From positions 62,001 through 126,000 of the forward strand of contig CADBFZ010000001.1 in the NCBI GenBank assembly GCA_902794095.1: a DNA stretch of 64,000 nucleotides. The letters run 5' to 3'. Each line of letters begins with the position of its first letter. Position 1 is the first letter of the stretch. The notes below the pieces were generated by a model. The model was given only the letters and a program-made list of their open reading frames with translations, had not been told where the DNA came from and ran no database searches. Positions 16,513-25,795 of the stretch are shown here, one piece after another. The translations under genes and the position numbers were made by a program. The stretch is from an uncultured Lachnospiraceae bacterium. Lineage in GTDB: Bacteria > Bacillota > Clostridia > Lachnospirales > Lachnospiraceae.

Positions 16513-17267
16513 TGGAAAGTATCGGAGATATTAAAGCTAAGATTGCCGCTACTCCGGATGAGAATCTTCCCGAGATCATTTCAATTTATGCCGAAGATGA
16601 AAGAGGCGGAGTCATCAAGCTCGTAGACGGGGCACGCAAGAGATACGACAAACTCCTTGCGGAGAAAAAGCGTATATATGCGCTTGGGGAATTTGAAAGG
16701 CAATACCCTGATCTTGAGTTTATATGCGGCATCGATGAAGTAGGAAGAGGCCCCTTTGCCGGACCTGTTGTTGCGGGAGCGGTCATTTTACCTAAAGATT
16801 GCGAGATATTATATATAAACGATTCCAAGAAACTCTCCGAAAAAGTAAGAGACAGGCTTTATGACGAGATAAGTGAAAAGGCAGTATCTGCCGCAGTCGG
16901 AATAGTTGATGCCGAAAGGATCGATGAAATCAATATTCTGCAGGCTACATACGAGGCTATGAGACAGGCGATTTCAAAGCTTGCGCCTCAACCCCAGCTT
17001 CTCTTAAATGACGCCGTTACTATACCGGGAGTCGATATCAAGCAGGTTCCGATCATCAAGGGTGATGCCAAGAGCATTTCAATCGGTGCGGCAAGTATAT
17101 ATGCCAAGGTTACCAGAGACAGGATGATGAAGGAATATGACGCGATCTATCCCGAGTACGGATTTGTTGCAAATGTAGGATACGGAACCGCAGCCCATAT
17201 CGAAGCTCTTCAAAAATACGGTCCCTGTCCCATACACCGAAGAAGTTTTATACATAATTACGTTTAA
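16512..17267 (+). CDS. rnhB: Ribonuclease HII
   Basis: RNase HII cuts at ribonucleotides embedded in DNA and in RNA-DNA hybrids. The 251-residue protein has an N-terminal helical extension typical of Firmicutes (about 1-70), then the catalytic fold with CGIDEVGRGPFAGPVV, LLNDAVTIPG and KGDAKSISIGAASIYAKVTR. The Asp and Glu of DEVGRG are metal ligands. The gene context (rbgA-rnhB-ylqG-ylqH) is conserved. Confidence 0.96.
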   Translation: MESIGDIKAKIAATPDENLPEIISIYAEDERGGVIKLVDGARKRYDKLLAEKKRIYALGEFERQYPDLEFICGIDEVGRGPFAGPVVAGAVILPKDCEILYINDSKKLSEKVRDRLYDEISEKAVSAAVGIVDAERIDEINILQATYEAMRQAISKLAPQPQLLLNDAVTIPGVDIKQVPIIKGDAKSISIGAASIYAKVTRDRMMKEYDAIYPEYGFVANVGYGTAAHIEALQKYGPCPIHRRSFIHNYV

Positions 17268-17286
17268 TTCGTGACGGCTTAGGATT

Positions 17287-19158
17287 ATGACGGGAATCAG
17301 CGATATATTCTTAAACGGAATAAGACCTGTATCTGATCTTCCTTCTTCCAATGTATCGGGAGACGGTTTATCTTACCTGTCATCTCTTAAAAACGGCGAT
17401 AAGTTCACTGCGAAAGTAGTAGATGTATCCGGCTCCGATGTGACGCTTAAACTTCCAAGCGGAGGAACCGTTAACGCAAAGCTTTCGTCAGATATGAATA
17501 TATCCGAAGGCCAGACGATTTCTTTTGAAGTAAAAAACGGAGGATCCACTGTTTCTATCACACCTCTGCTTACAAATACTTCAGCGGATATCAGCGTTTT
17601 AAAAGCGTTAAACCAAGCCCGGCTTCCCGTTAACGAAGCATCCGTCGGCATGACCACAGAGATGATGAAAGCAGGGCTTTCCATAGACAGAGCATCACTT
17701 CTTGGTATGTACGAAAAGGTGATGAATAATCCTTCTGCAAATGTTTCGGACATTGTCGATCTGTCCAAGCTTGGTCTTCCCGTTAACGAAGAAAATTTGA
17801 GCAATATTGAGAGCTATAAGAACCTCTCATATCAGATTGATTCCGGCCTTCAGACTCTTGCCGAGAAAACAGATCAGGCCCTCCTTGATATGGTTAAAGG
17901 CGGTGATGTAACAAACGCCGCTAAGCTTATGAATTCAATCGTGGATGCATCTTTATCCTATCTGGAGGAAGGCGTATCAATTGAGGAATTCGTATCGGGA
18001 AATGTTAATCCCCTGGATTCTGAGCTTGGAGAAGAAGCTACTGTTGTAAATTCAGAAAATGCAGGTGAGGTTGCTCAGACGCCTGAAGAAGCTGAAGCTG
18101 TCGCATCAAAGGAAGGGACGCCTGCTGCCACATCTTCTGAATCCCGGGCGGCAGATAAGGCATCCGGTGACGCCGCATCAAGAGCGCTGGAACTTCTGAA
18201 GAATCTTAATTCGACAGAATCAACGGCTAAACCGGATACAGCATCAGGTAATACTGTTTCTCAGACTCAGGTGCCTATTGCCGAAACAAGTGCAAATGCC
18301 GGTTCTGTTTTAAATACGTCATCGGATAACCTGATTGAGAATTTTGATAAAGTCGTATCTTTATATAAAGAGATAAGTGGGGATTCTGAATATGTTCCTA
18401 ACGATATGAAGGATCTGTTTTCAAGGATATCCATGCTTACTCAGAAAGCCATAGCAGACGGAGATTCTCAGACTTTAAACAAGCTTGTTGATTCAGATCC
18501 TCTTAAGAAGCTTTCCCTTGGAACTCTTAAGGATATGTGGAGCATTTCTCCTTCGGAAGTTGCAGACAAAGAGAAGGTTGAGTCACTTTACAGAAGACTT
18601 TCTTCTCAGCTTAATATGTTAAAAGACGGACTTGTCTCTGCAAATGCCCAGAATACTCCGGCGTTTAATGCGACTAACAATATGAGTTCGAATATAGATT
18701 TCCTTCAGCAGATCAATCAGATGTATGCCTATATACAGCTTCCGATAAAACTGTCGGGAGGGGAATCCGCACACGGAGATCTCTATGTTTTTTCCAACAA
18801 GAAGAATATGAGCTCCGATGATTCCGTTGTTACAGCGTTCATGCATCTTGATATGGACAATCTTGGTCCCGTTGATGTGTACGTATCAATGGATGTAAAT
18901 GCTGGTGGTAAGGTATCCACCAATTTTACCGTAGCTGATGATGAAATCCTGGATTTTCTTAATGACAACATGCATCTGCTTACGGATAGACTTGCAAAGC
19001 GCGGCTACGATCTGCAGGCTTCCATGAATGTTAAAGGCGAAGAGGAAGACCCTGAAGAGAATGCGCTTGATAAGGGCGGTGTTAACCTGCTTTTGGTTCA
19101 TGCAGGCACTGCAGGTTCTTACAAGGGCTCCATGAGATCTTTTGATGTGAGGGCATAA
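17287..19158 (+). CDS. ylqG: YlqG-like protein, FliK-related
   Basis: The 623-residue protein occupies the position of Bacillus ylqG, between rnhB and ylqH. The N-terminal part (about 35-90) is a small beta-rich region. The middle (about 245-340) is Ala/Ser/Thr/Glu-rich and probably disordered. The C-terminal 130 residues (PIKLSGGESAHGDLYVFSNK through VSTNFTV) resemble the core domain of hook-length control protein FliK. FliK domains bind the FlhB C-domain, and an FlhB-C-like gene follows with a one-base overlap. Its actual role outside a flagellar operon is unknown. Confidence 0.8.
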   Translation: MTGISDIFLNGIRPVSDLPSSNVSGDGLSYLSSLKNGDKFTAKVVDVSGSDVTLKLPSGGTVNAKLSSDMNISEGQTISFEVKNGGSTVSITPLLTNTSADISVLKALNQARLPVNEASVGMTTEMMKAGLSIDRASLLGMYEKVMNNPSANVSDIVDLSKLGLPVNEENLSNIESYKNLSYQIDSGLQTLAEKTDQALLDMVKGGDVTNAAKLMNSIVDASLSYLEEGVSIEEFVSGNVNPLDSELGEEATVVNSENAGEVAQTPEEAEAVASKEGTPAATSSESRAADKASGDAASRALELLKNLNSTESTAKPDTASGNTVSQTQVPIAETSANAGSVLNTSSDNLIENFDKVVSLYKEISGDSEYVPNDMKDLFSRISMLTQKAIADGDSQTLNKLVDSDPLKKLSLGTLKDMWSISPSEVADKEKVESLYRRLSSQLNMLKDGLVSANAQNTPAFNATNNMSSNIDFLQQINQMYAYIQLPIKLSGGESAHGDLYVFSNKKNMSSDDSVVTAFMHLDMDNLGPVDVYVSMDVNAGGKVSTNFTVADDEILDFLNDNMHLLTDRLAKRGYDLQASMNVKGEEEDPEENALDKGGVNLLLVHAGTAGSYKGSMRSFDVRA

Positions 19159-19442
19159 TGGCGGAGGATAAGAATAAAAAAGTAAAGACTGCCGTAGCTC
19201 TCGAATACGATCCTTCCGATGATGCACCCAGAGTCATAGCTTCAGGAACGGGAATCCTTGCTGAGAAGATAATCGAGAAGGCTAAGGAAAGTAATGTCCC
19301 CATCCATGAGGATGATAAGCTGGCACAGACTCTTTCCAAACTCGAGATAGGTGAGATGATCCCGCCGGAACTGTATGAGGTCGTTGCAGAGATTCTGATA
19401 TTCGTTGATTCTATGGATAAGATCAAGAATAAGCTTAAATGA
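19158..19442 (+). CDS. ylqH: FlhB C-domain-like protein (YlqH family)
   Basis: The 94-residue soluble protein matches the cytoplasmic, post-cleavage domain of FlhB/YscU export switch proteins: AVALEYDPSDDAPRVIASG, then a helix and IPIHEDDKLAQTL. The self-cleavage NPTH motif and the membrane part are absent, as in Bacillus YlqH. With the FliK-like upstream gene it makes a matched pair lacking the rest of a type III export system here. The next gene starts within its stop codon. Confidence 0.88.
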   Translation: MAEDKNKKVKTAVALEYDPSDDAPRVIASGTGILAEKIIEKAKESNVPIHEDDKLAQTLSKLEIGEMIPPELYEVVAEILIFVDSMDKIKNKLK

Positions 19443-19801
19443 TGAATAACAGAAAGACCGGTTCCTATCATGAAACCGTGGCAATTGAATATCTTACCCG
19501 CAAAGGTTATAAGATAATAGACAGAAACGTTTTAAACAAATGCGGTGAAATAGATATAATATGTTTGTCGGATAAAAATGAACTTGTCTTTGCGGAAGTG
19601 AAATTCCGAAGTTCCGATAAAGCCGGGGATCCCCTTGAAGCAGTTGATGCGAGAAAGATTCGTAAGATATGCAAAGCGTCTGCGGCATACATTAATTACC
19701 ACCGTGAATATTCCGATTATCAGGTCAGATATGATGTTATCGGGGTATATGAGAATAACGAAATTAAGCACATTGAAAATGCGTTTTATTATGAGGTTTG
19801 A
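19439..19801 (+). CDS. yraN: YraN/UPF0102 family endonuclease-like protein
   Basis: The 120-residue protein has the PD-(D/E)xK-like core of the YraN family: GEIDIICLSDKNELVFAEVK, with D, E and K as putative metal and catalytic residues. The cellular role is not established. The start is one of two tandem ATGs overlapping the ylqH stop. The response regulator gene follows three bases later, so transcription probably runs through. Confidence 0.9.
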   Translation: MMNNRKTGSYHETVAIEYLTRKGYKIIDRNVLNKCGEIDIICLSDKNELVFAEVKFRSSDKAGDPLEAVDARKIRKICKASAAYINYHREYSDYQVRYDVIGVYENNEIKHIENAFYYEV

Positions 19802-19803
19802 TC

Positions 19804-20499
19804 ATGGCTAATATACTCGTTTGTGATGATGACAAAGATATAGTTTCCGCAATAGAAATATATCTGCTCGAAGATTCCCATGTCATCTATAAGGCATATG
19901 ACGGATACCAGGCTCTCGATATTCTCGAAAAAGAGGACATTCAGCTTGTTATCTTAGATATTATGATGCCTGAAATGAGCGGTATCGAGGTTGCCGGCAA
20001 GATCAGGGAGAAGAGCGAAGTTCCCATTATTTTCCTGTCTGCTAAATCCGAAGAGTCCGATAAAGTCGACGGACTTAATGCCGGCGGAGACGACTATGTA
20101 ACCAAACCTTTCTCACCCGCAGAGCTTACCGCAAGAGTCAGATCTAACTTAAGACGTTATACTCAGTTCGGTAATAATAATGATAACAACAACAATCACG
20201 TATACTCTGCCGGAGCTCTTTGCATCAATGATGAAAGTAAGAGCGTAACCGTGGACGGTGAGCCTGTTAAGCTTACACCCATTGAATATAATATCCTGTT
20301 CCTTCTTCTTAAGAATAAGGGTACTGTTTTTTCAACGGATAAGATATTTCAGTCCATTTGGAATGAGACTCCCATCGCTACGGACAATACCGTTGCGGTT
20401 CATATAAGACATATCAGAGAGAAGATTGAGATTAATCCCGGACAGCCCAAGTTCTTAAAAGTTGTATGGGGCGTAGGTTATAAGATAGAAGATATCTGA
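19804..20499 (+). CDS. OmpR-family response regulator
   Basis: The 231-residue regulator has a receiver domain (about 1-118) with acidic pair D8/D9, phospho-acceptor D52 in LDIMMPEMSG and K101. A short Asn-rich linker (GNNNDNNNNH, about 123-132) leads to a C-terminal winged helix (about 135-228, LTPIEYNILFLLLKNKG). The ATG at 19804 is preferred over a TTG six bases before it. The sensor kinase starts two bases after its stop, so the pair forms one two-component system. Its targets cannot be told from the window. Confidence 0.95.
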   Translation: MANILVCDDDKDIVSAIEIYLLEDSHVIYKAYDGYQALDILEKEDIQLVILDIMMPEMSGIEVAGKIREKSEVPIIFLSAKSEESDKVDGLNAGGDDYVTKPFSPAELTARVRSNLRRYTQFGNNNDNNNNHVYSAGALCINDESKSVTVDGEPVKLTPIEYNILFLLLKNKGTVFSTDKIFQSIWNETPIATDNTVAVHIRHIREKIEINPGQPKFLKVVWGVGYKIEDI

Positions 20500-20501
20500 T
20501 A

Positions 20502-23198
20502 ATGAACAGAGTACTTGTTAGAAAAATCTTATTACATATAAGCGTTCATCTGTGCGCTTTTATGGCCTTTATATTGGCTGCCGATATTTTGTTCGGAAGC
20601 TATGTTTCTGTTGATTATATCGGGGATTCCGAGAAGTATATCCTCGATCCGTTCCCTATGTCCGAAGATGAACTCGATAAAATCGTTACTGATATCTTCG
20701 CACATCAGGCAAGCGATATCATGAGATATACCGCAGCCTGTAGGATCTTAAGAGTTTCAAACGGTATCGAAGTTAACAGAATGGTGGATATTTCCGACTA
20801 TTATACCGGGGCTTCCAAAATTAAGATCAGATATTCCGTATCTGACCTGATCAATTTCGGAAGGCGCGGTGTTTCTTATGTTGAGAAAAACTACAGTATT
20901 ACAGACTTCGTATATCATTACGGAGATCCTATAAATGTTCAGAATTTCGATCTGGATGAATACGGTAATCTGTATTTTAAGGGATTTGAAAGCGTTAATA
21001 AAAACCGTGGTTCCGATTCCTATACTCCCGAAGGCGATGACCTTATCGTCGGAGACGGAGATAAGAAGATTCTTGATGCAATGTCCGAACTTGAACCTGC
21101 GGATATTATGCATCTTATTGTGGAGTACTGCATCAGACATTATCCCGAAGATGTAAGCATGACCGTTTGGGATGACGGTATGGTTTATGTTACCGTTAAA
21201 GAACCCAATATGGAAGGTGATTCAGGCAAAGAACTTGAAGACGAAGAACTTATCAGAAACTGGGATTCTTACTTTATTGCAATCGATGAACTTAAAGCTG
21301 CGGCTACTTTGTTTTCATCCTGTTACGACATTTATCGTGAAGGCCAGACCATCTATGATTCGGACAAGATGAATCTTTCCTATCATATCAGAACTACCGA
21401 TTCTCTCGGTATTTCCCATGTATATACCAATGATCTTGACTCCAAGAAATTCGACGATACGGAGCTTACCGATATCTATTCGGGACATAAGCATTATCTG
21501 ATCTGTTATTACGACGATCTTGAATATTCCACGCTCTCCGATATCAATGAGTCCGTTATTACGGATGTCATTAAAGCCTTCCCCACCGTATATCCGGATC
21601 AGACCTGTGTATGGATGTGTCTTGATGATAATTTCTCTCAGGCAGAGGATATCTACTATAATGTCAGCTTTAAATATAATGACGTAAAACAGCTTTCGAG
21701 ACTCTATGCACTTTTGATAACAGTCTTTGCACTTTTATGGCTTCTTTCTTTCTCATACTTGGTATTTATCACCGGCGTTGTGGAAAGGGACGGAAAAGAA
21801 GAGTATATCCTGCTTCCTCAGGATAAAGTCTGGATCGAACTTTTGATCCTTCTCACATATGCATTCTTTGTTCTCTTCAGGTATTACACCAATTACCTGG
21901 GAGGATTGCTTGATAATAACTTCTCGGAGTTTTCATCCATAAGCGATAAACTTCTTAAGGATTCCGGAATATCTTCCTATGTTGTGTTCGGACTGTTCGG
22001 ATTGTCCGTCAGCATGGCGCTTTCTTTTGTAATCTTCTCCATCGTACGAAGAATCAGAGCCGGCGTTTTGTACGAGTATTCTTTTACCAGGAAGATAAGA
22101 CAGCTCTTTGAGTGGTTTGCGCTTTCGCTTTCCGGTGGAACCGGTGCTGCGGCTACCGTGCTTCTTCCTTATGTGCTTTTCCTGGGGTCAAACTTCGGTG
22201 GAATATTCCTTATTCTTCACCTTATTAAATCCAAGGTTATTGTATCTGCAATTCTTGTCGGAGGATTGCTGTTATTCCTGGATGTGTCCGTGGGTATAAC
22301 CATGTTCCTGATTACAGCTGAGAAAAAACAGCTTCTTGATGGTATTGCAAGGATCAGGGGCGGCGAGACGGATTATAAGATCAATGTTAAAAACCTCAGA
22401 GCAGAGAACAGAAATCTTGCGGAGAGCATTAATAATATCGGTGAAGGTATCAAACAGGCGGTTGAAGATTCCATCGTTGAGGAGCACCTTAGAACCGAGC
22501 TTATTACCAATGTTTCCCACGACCTTAAAACTCCTCTTACTTCTATAATCAATTATTCCGATCTTCTTAAGAGAGAGAATCTTACCGAGGAGCAGAAAAA
22601 AGAGTACCTTAAGGTCATTACCGATAAATCCATTAAGTTAAAGAAGCTTCTTGAAGACCTTCTTGAGGCATCCAAACTTTCATCCGGCAAGATCGAGATA
22701 ATCAAGGCAAGAACCAACCTGACAGAGCTCATAAACCAGGCTCTCGGCGAGTATGAGGGAAGGTTTAAGGAAAAGAACCTTGATGTTGTTACCAATGTCT
22801 TTCCCAGAGTCCTTGTTTTTGCCGATGCGGCATGTATGTGGAGAGTTCTGGATAATCTCTTCGAGAATATCTGTAAATATGCCATGAGTGGAACCAGAGT
22901 TTACTTCGAACTCATAGCATTCAACGGTGAAGTTGAGATCAAGGTTAAGAACGTTTCCAGGGCAAAACCTGAATTTCAGGGTTATGAGCTTACGGAAAGA
23001 TTCATAAGAGGAGACCAGAGCAGGTCCGGTGAAGGTTCGGGACTTGGTCTTTTCATAGCAAAGAGCCTTATTGAGGCTCATAACGGTAAATTTGAGGTTG
23101 TTGTAGACGGAGACCAGTTTACAACCATCATTACCATGAAGGAACTTGGCTCCGACAACACCGATTGGGACTACATTTACGGGGACGATTTGTCGTAA
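20502..23198 (+). CDS. Sensor histidine kinase with large extracellular domain and polytopic membrane region
   Basis: The 898-residue kinase partners the regulator upstream. It has a first membrane helix (about 11-31), a large outside region of about 370 residues, then six or so helices between 402 and 604. A HAMP-like linker (605-660), the HisKA domain with H673 in NVSHDLKTPLTS and an ATPase domain (RVLDNLFENICKYA and GEGSGLGLFIAKSL) follow. All catalytic motifs are intact. The outside region matches no sensor domain I know; its signal is unknown. The start has little ribosome site and may rely on coupling. Confidence 0.93.
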   Translation: MNRVLVRKILLHISVHLCAFMAFILAADILFGSYVSVDYIGDSEKYILDPFPMSEDELDKIVTDIFAHQASDIMRYTAACRILRVSNGIEVNRMVDISDYYTGASKIKIRYSVSDLINFGRRGVSYVEKNYSITDFVYHYGDPINVQNFDLDEYGNLYFKGFESVNKNRGSDSYTPEGDDLIVGDGDKKILDAMSELEPADIMHLIVEYCIRHYPEDVSMTVWDDGMVYVTVKEPNMEGDSGKELEDEELIRNWDSYFIAIDELKAAATLFSSCYDIYREGQTIYDSDKMNLSYHIRTTDSLGISHVYTNDLDSKKFDDTELTDIYSGHKHYLICYYDDLEYSTLSDINESVITDVIKAFPTVYPDQTCVWMCLDDNFSQAEDIYYNVSFKYNDVKQLSRLYALLITVFALLWLLSFSYLVFITGVVERDGKEEYILLPQDKVWIELLILLTYAFFVLFRYYTNYLGGLLDNNFSEFSSISDKLLKDSGISSYVVFGLFGLSVSMALSFVIFSIVRRIRAGVLYEYSFTRKIRQLFEWFALSLSGGTGAAATVLLPYVLFLGSNFGGIFLILHLIKSKVIVSAILVGGLLLFLDVSVGITMFLITAEKKQLLDGIARIRGGETDYKINVKNLRAENRNLAESINNIGEGIKQAVEDSIVEEHLRTELITNVSHDLKTPLTSIINYSDLLKRENLTEEQKKEYLKVITDKSIKLKKLLEDLLEASKLSSGKIEIIKARTNLTELINQALGEYEGRFKEKNLDVVTNVFPRVLVFADAACMWRVLDNLFENICKYAMSGTRVYFELIAFNGEVEIKVKNVSRAKPEFQGYELTERFIRGDQSRSGEGSGLGLFIAKSLIEAHNGKFEVVVDGDQFTTIITMKELGSDNTDWDYIYGDDLS

Positions 23199-23218
23199 AA
23201 GGGTTGCGGTGTTATAAT
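23190..23218 (+). promoter_or_regulatory. Probable promoter of prs
   Basis: TTGTCG, 17 bases and TATAAT. The -35 lies in the last codons of the kinase gene. The -10 is 39 bases before the prs start. Confidence 0.6.
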
Positions 23219-23256
23219 AAAGCGCTTTAATAAATAAACAGGACAGGAAATGATTT

Positions 23257-24447
23257 ATGCCTAATATTGTTGAACTCGAAAATTCAATGCCCGTTGGTAA
23301 GCTTAAGCTTATCGTTCATCCTTCTTTCGGAAGCAAGGGAGACAAGATCAATGATTATCTTGCTCTTTTCCGTAAGGACATTCATAACGACCTTGTTAAG
23401 AACGATCCCGCATTTCAGGGATATCAGATGGATGACTACAGGCTTTCTTTTGAGATTCCCAGATTCGGAAGCGGAGAAGCTAAATGTAAGCTCAACGAAT
23501 CCACCAGAGGAATGGATGTTTATATCCTCGTAGACGTATGTAACCATTCGATCACATACAATATGAACGGATATGAGAATCATATGTCACCCGATGATAT
23601 CTATCAGGATCTTAAGAGAATCATCGCATCCATCGACGGAAAGGCATCCAGAATCAATGTAATCATGCCTTTCATGTATGAGGGAAGACAGCATAGAAGA
23701 ACCGGAAGAGAATCCATGGACTGTGCTTACATGCTCAAAGAGCTTCACGACATGGGTATGTATAACTTCATTACCTTCGATGCACACGATCCTCGAGTAT
23801 CCAATTCAATCCCTCTTAACGGATTTGATAACTTCATGCCTCCTTATCAGTTCATTAAGGCACTCCTTTGCAATGAGGATGACCTTATCGTAGATGAGGA
23901 CCATATGGTGGTAATTTCACCTGATGAGGGTGCTCTCGACAGAGCGATTTATTTTGCAAACGTTCTCGGCCTTAACACCGGTACTTTTTATAAGAGAAGG
24001 GACTATACCAAGATCGTAAACGGCAAGAACCCCATCGTTGCTCATGAGTTCCTTGGCGACAATATCGACAGCAAGGATGTAGTCATCATCGATGACATGA
24101 TCTCATCCGGCGGAAGTATGGTCGATACAGCAAGACAGCTTAAGGAGATGAACGCAAGACGCGTATTCATCTGTACCACATTCGGTCTCTTTACCGAGGG
24201 CCTTAAGATGTTCGATGATGCATATGAGAAGGGATACTTTGACAGGGTAATTACCACAAACCTTACTTATCTGCCTCCCGAAATCTACGACAAGCCTTAT
24301 TTCATTGAGGCTGATATGTGTAAGTTCATTGCATCCATCATTGATTTCATGAATCATGATTCTTCAATGTCCAATGTTATGGATAACACCCAGAAGATGC
24401 ATGCGGTTCTTGAGAACTACAATGCACGCAGAAATATTGAACTTTAA
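23257..24447 (+). CDS. prs: Ribose-phosphate pyrophosphokinase (PRPP synthetase)
   Basis: The enzyme makes PRPP from ribose 5-phosphate and ATP for purine, pyrimidine, His and Trp synthesis. The 396-residue protein is longer than the usual 310-320 but has the key parts: MPFMYEGRQHRRTGRE, FDAHDP and the PRPP loop VVIIDDMISSGGSMVDTA. This long form occurs in Lachnospiraceae and relatives. It has its own promoter and is followed after 17 bases by the radical SAM gene. Confidence 0.94.
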   Translation: MPNIVELENSMPVGKLKLIVHPSFGSKGDKINDYLALFRKDIHNDLVKNDPAFQGYQMDDYRLSFEIPRFGSGEAKCKLNESTRGMDVYILVDVCNHSITYNMNGYENHMSPDDIYQDLKRIIASIDGKASRINVIMPFMYEGRQHRRTGRESMDCAYMLKELHDMGMYNFITFDAHDPRVSNSIPLNGFDNFMPPYQFIKALLCNEDDLIVDEDHMVVISPDEGALDRAIYFANVLGLNTGTFYKRRDYTKIVNGKNPIVAHEFLGDNIDSKDVVIIDDMISSGGSMVDTARQLKEMNARRVFICTTFGLFTEGLKMFDDAYEKGYFDRVITTNLTYLPPEIYDKPYFIEADMCKFIASIIDFMNHDSSMSNVMDNTQKMHAVLENYNARRNIEL

Positions 24448-24464
24448 GTGTTAGGAGACTCCTT

Positions 24465-25793
24465 TTGAATAAGGGTCATATTGTAAAAAGCGTAAATAAA
24501 GGTTCTATTGCGGACTCGCTGGGCATATTGCCCGGCGATGTTGTAATTAAGATAGACGATAATGAGATTGAAGATATCTTCGATTATCAGTTTTTTACCC
24601 TCACAGATTATCTCGTTCTGACCGTTTTGAGAGGCGGGGAAGAGTGGGAATATGAGATTGAAAAGGGTGATAACGAAGATCTCGGCCTTGTCTTTGAAAA
24701 CGGAATGATGGGAGACTACAGAAGATGCAGTAATAATTGTATTTTCTGCTTTATAGATCAGATGCCTCCCGGAATGAGAGATACTCTCTATTTCAAAGAT
24801 GACGATTCCAGACTTTCTTTCCTTCAGGGTAATTACATAACTCTTACGAATCTGTCGCAGAAAGATCTCGACAGGATCATTCGCTATAATCTGTCACCCG
24901 TTAATGTCTCCATACATACCATGAATCCCGAGCTCAGATGCAAGATGCTCGGTAACAGGTTTGCGGGTACTTCACTCAAAAAACTCGATATTTTGGCAGA
25001 AGCCGGGATTGAAATGAATGGCCAGGTTGTCTGTTGTAAAGGCATTAATGACGGCAAAGAGCTGGAATTTACGATTTCCGAGCTGATGAAGTATATTCCT
25101 GCTTTTAAATCCCTTTCCGTTGTTCCCGTAGGCCTTTCCAAATACCGCGATGGACTTTATCCTCTTGAGCCTTTCGAAAAAGAAGACTCTGCGGAAGTTA
25201 TCGATATTATCGAGAAGTATCAGAAGATCTGTATGGAGAAGTTCGGTATCCATTTCGTTCACGCAAGCGACGAATGGTATCTGGTTGCGGAAAGGGAACT
25301 TCCCGAGGCCGAGCGCTATGACGGATATCTTCAACTTGATAACGGCGTAGGCATGATGCGTTCTTTTATGGACGAGATTGACGAACAGATCGAAAAGAGG
25401 CGTAAAGACGGATCCTTTGTAAAATATGCAAAGGAAAGACATTTTTCCATGGTCACCGGAAAACTCGCATATCCGGTTATCAAATCTTCGGCTGAAAGGG
25501 TTATGGCCGAAATGCCCGGGCTTCAAATTGATGTAATATGTATTCGTAACGACTTTTTCGGTGAGAGGATCACCGTTTCCGGACTTATAACGGGGCAGGA
25601 TATTATCGCTCAGTTAAAGGGCAAAGATTTGGGATCGGAGCTTAAATTACCCGAGAGCGTTGTGAGGGCAGGAACCGACGTTTTTCTCGATGATTACACG
25701 GTTTCACAGGTCTCGGATGCTTTACAAGTACGCGTAGTTACGATAAAATCTAATGGTTACGACTATGTCGATTCATTGATCGGAATGGTATAA
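24465..25793 (+). CDS. PDZ and radical-SAM DUF512 family protein
   Basis: The 442-residue protein has an N-terminal PDZ-like region (about 1-65), a radical SAM cluster C88-x3-C92-x2-C95 in RCSNNCIFCFIDQMPPGMR, and the C-terminal DUF512 region. The family is common in Clostridia next to the GTPase gene der, as here (two bases apart), but its reaction is unknown. The start is TTG after AGGAG. A link to ribosome or tRNA biology is suggested only by the neighbour. Confidence 0.9.
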   Translation: MNKGHIVKSVNKGSIADSLGILPGDVVIKIDDNEIEDIFDYQFFTLTDYLVLTVLRGGEEWEYEIEKGDNEDLGLVFENGMMGDYRRCSNNCIFCFIDQMPPGMRDTLYFKDDDSRLSFLQGNYITLTNLSQKDLDRIIRYNLSPVNVSIHTMNPELRCKMLGNRFAGTSLKKLDILAEAGIEMNGQVVCCKGINDGKELEFTISELMKYIPAFKSLSVVPVGLSKYRDGLYPLEPFEKEDSAEVIDIIEKYQKICMEKFGIHFVHASDEWYLVAERELPEAERYDGYLQLDNGVGMMRSFMDEIDEQIEKRRKDGSFVKYAKERHFSMVTGKLAYPVIKSSAERVMAEMPGLQIDVICIRNDFFGERITVSGLITGQDIIAQLKGKDLGSELKLPESVVRAGTDVFLDDYTVSQVSDALQVRVVTIKSNGYDYVDSLIGMV

Positions 25794-25795
25794 AT

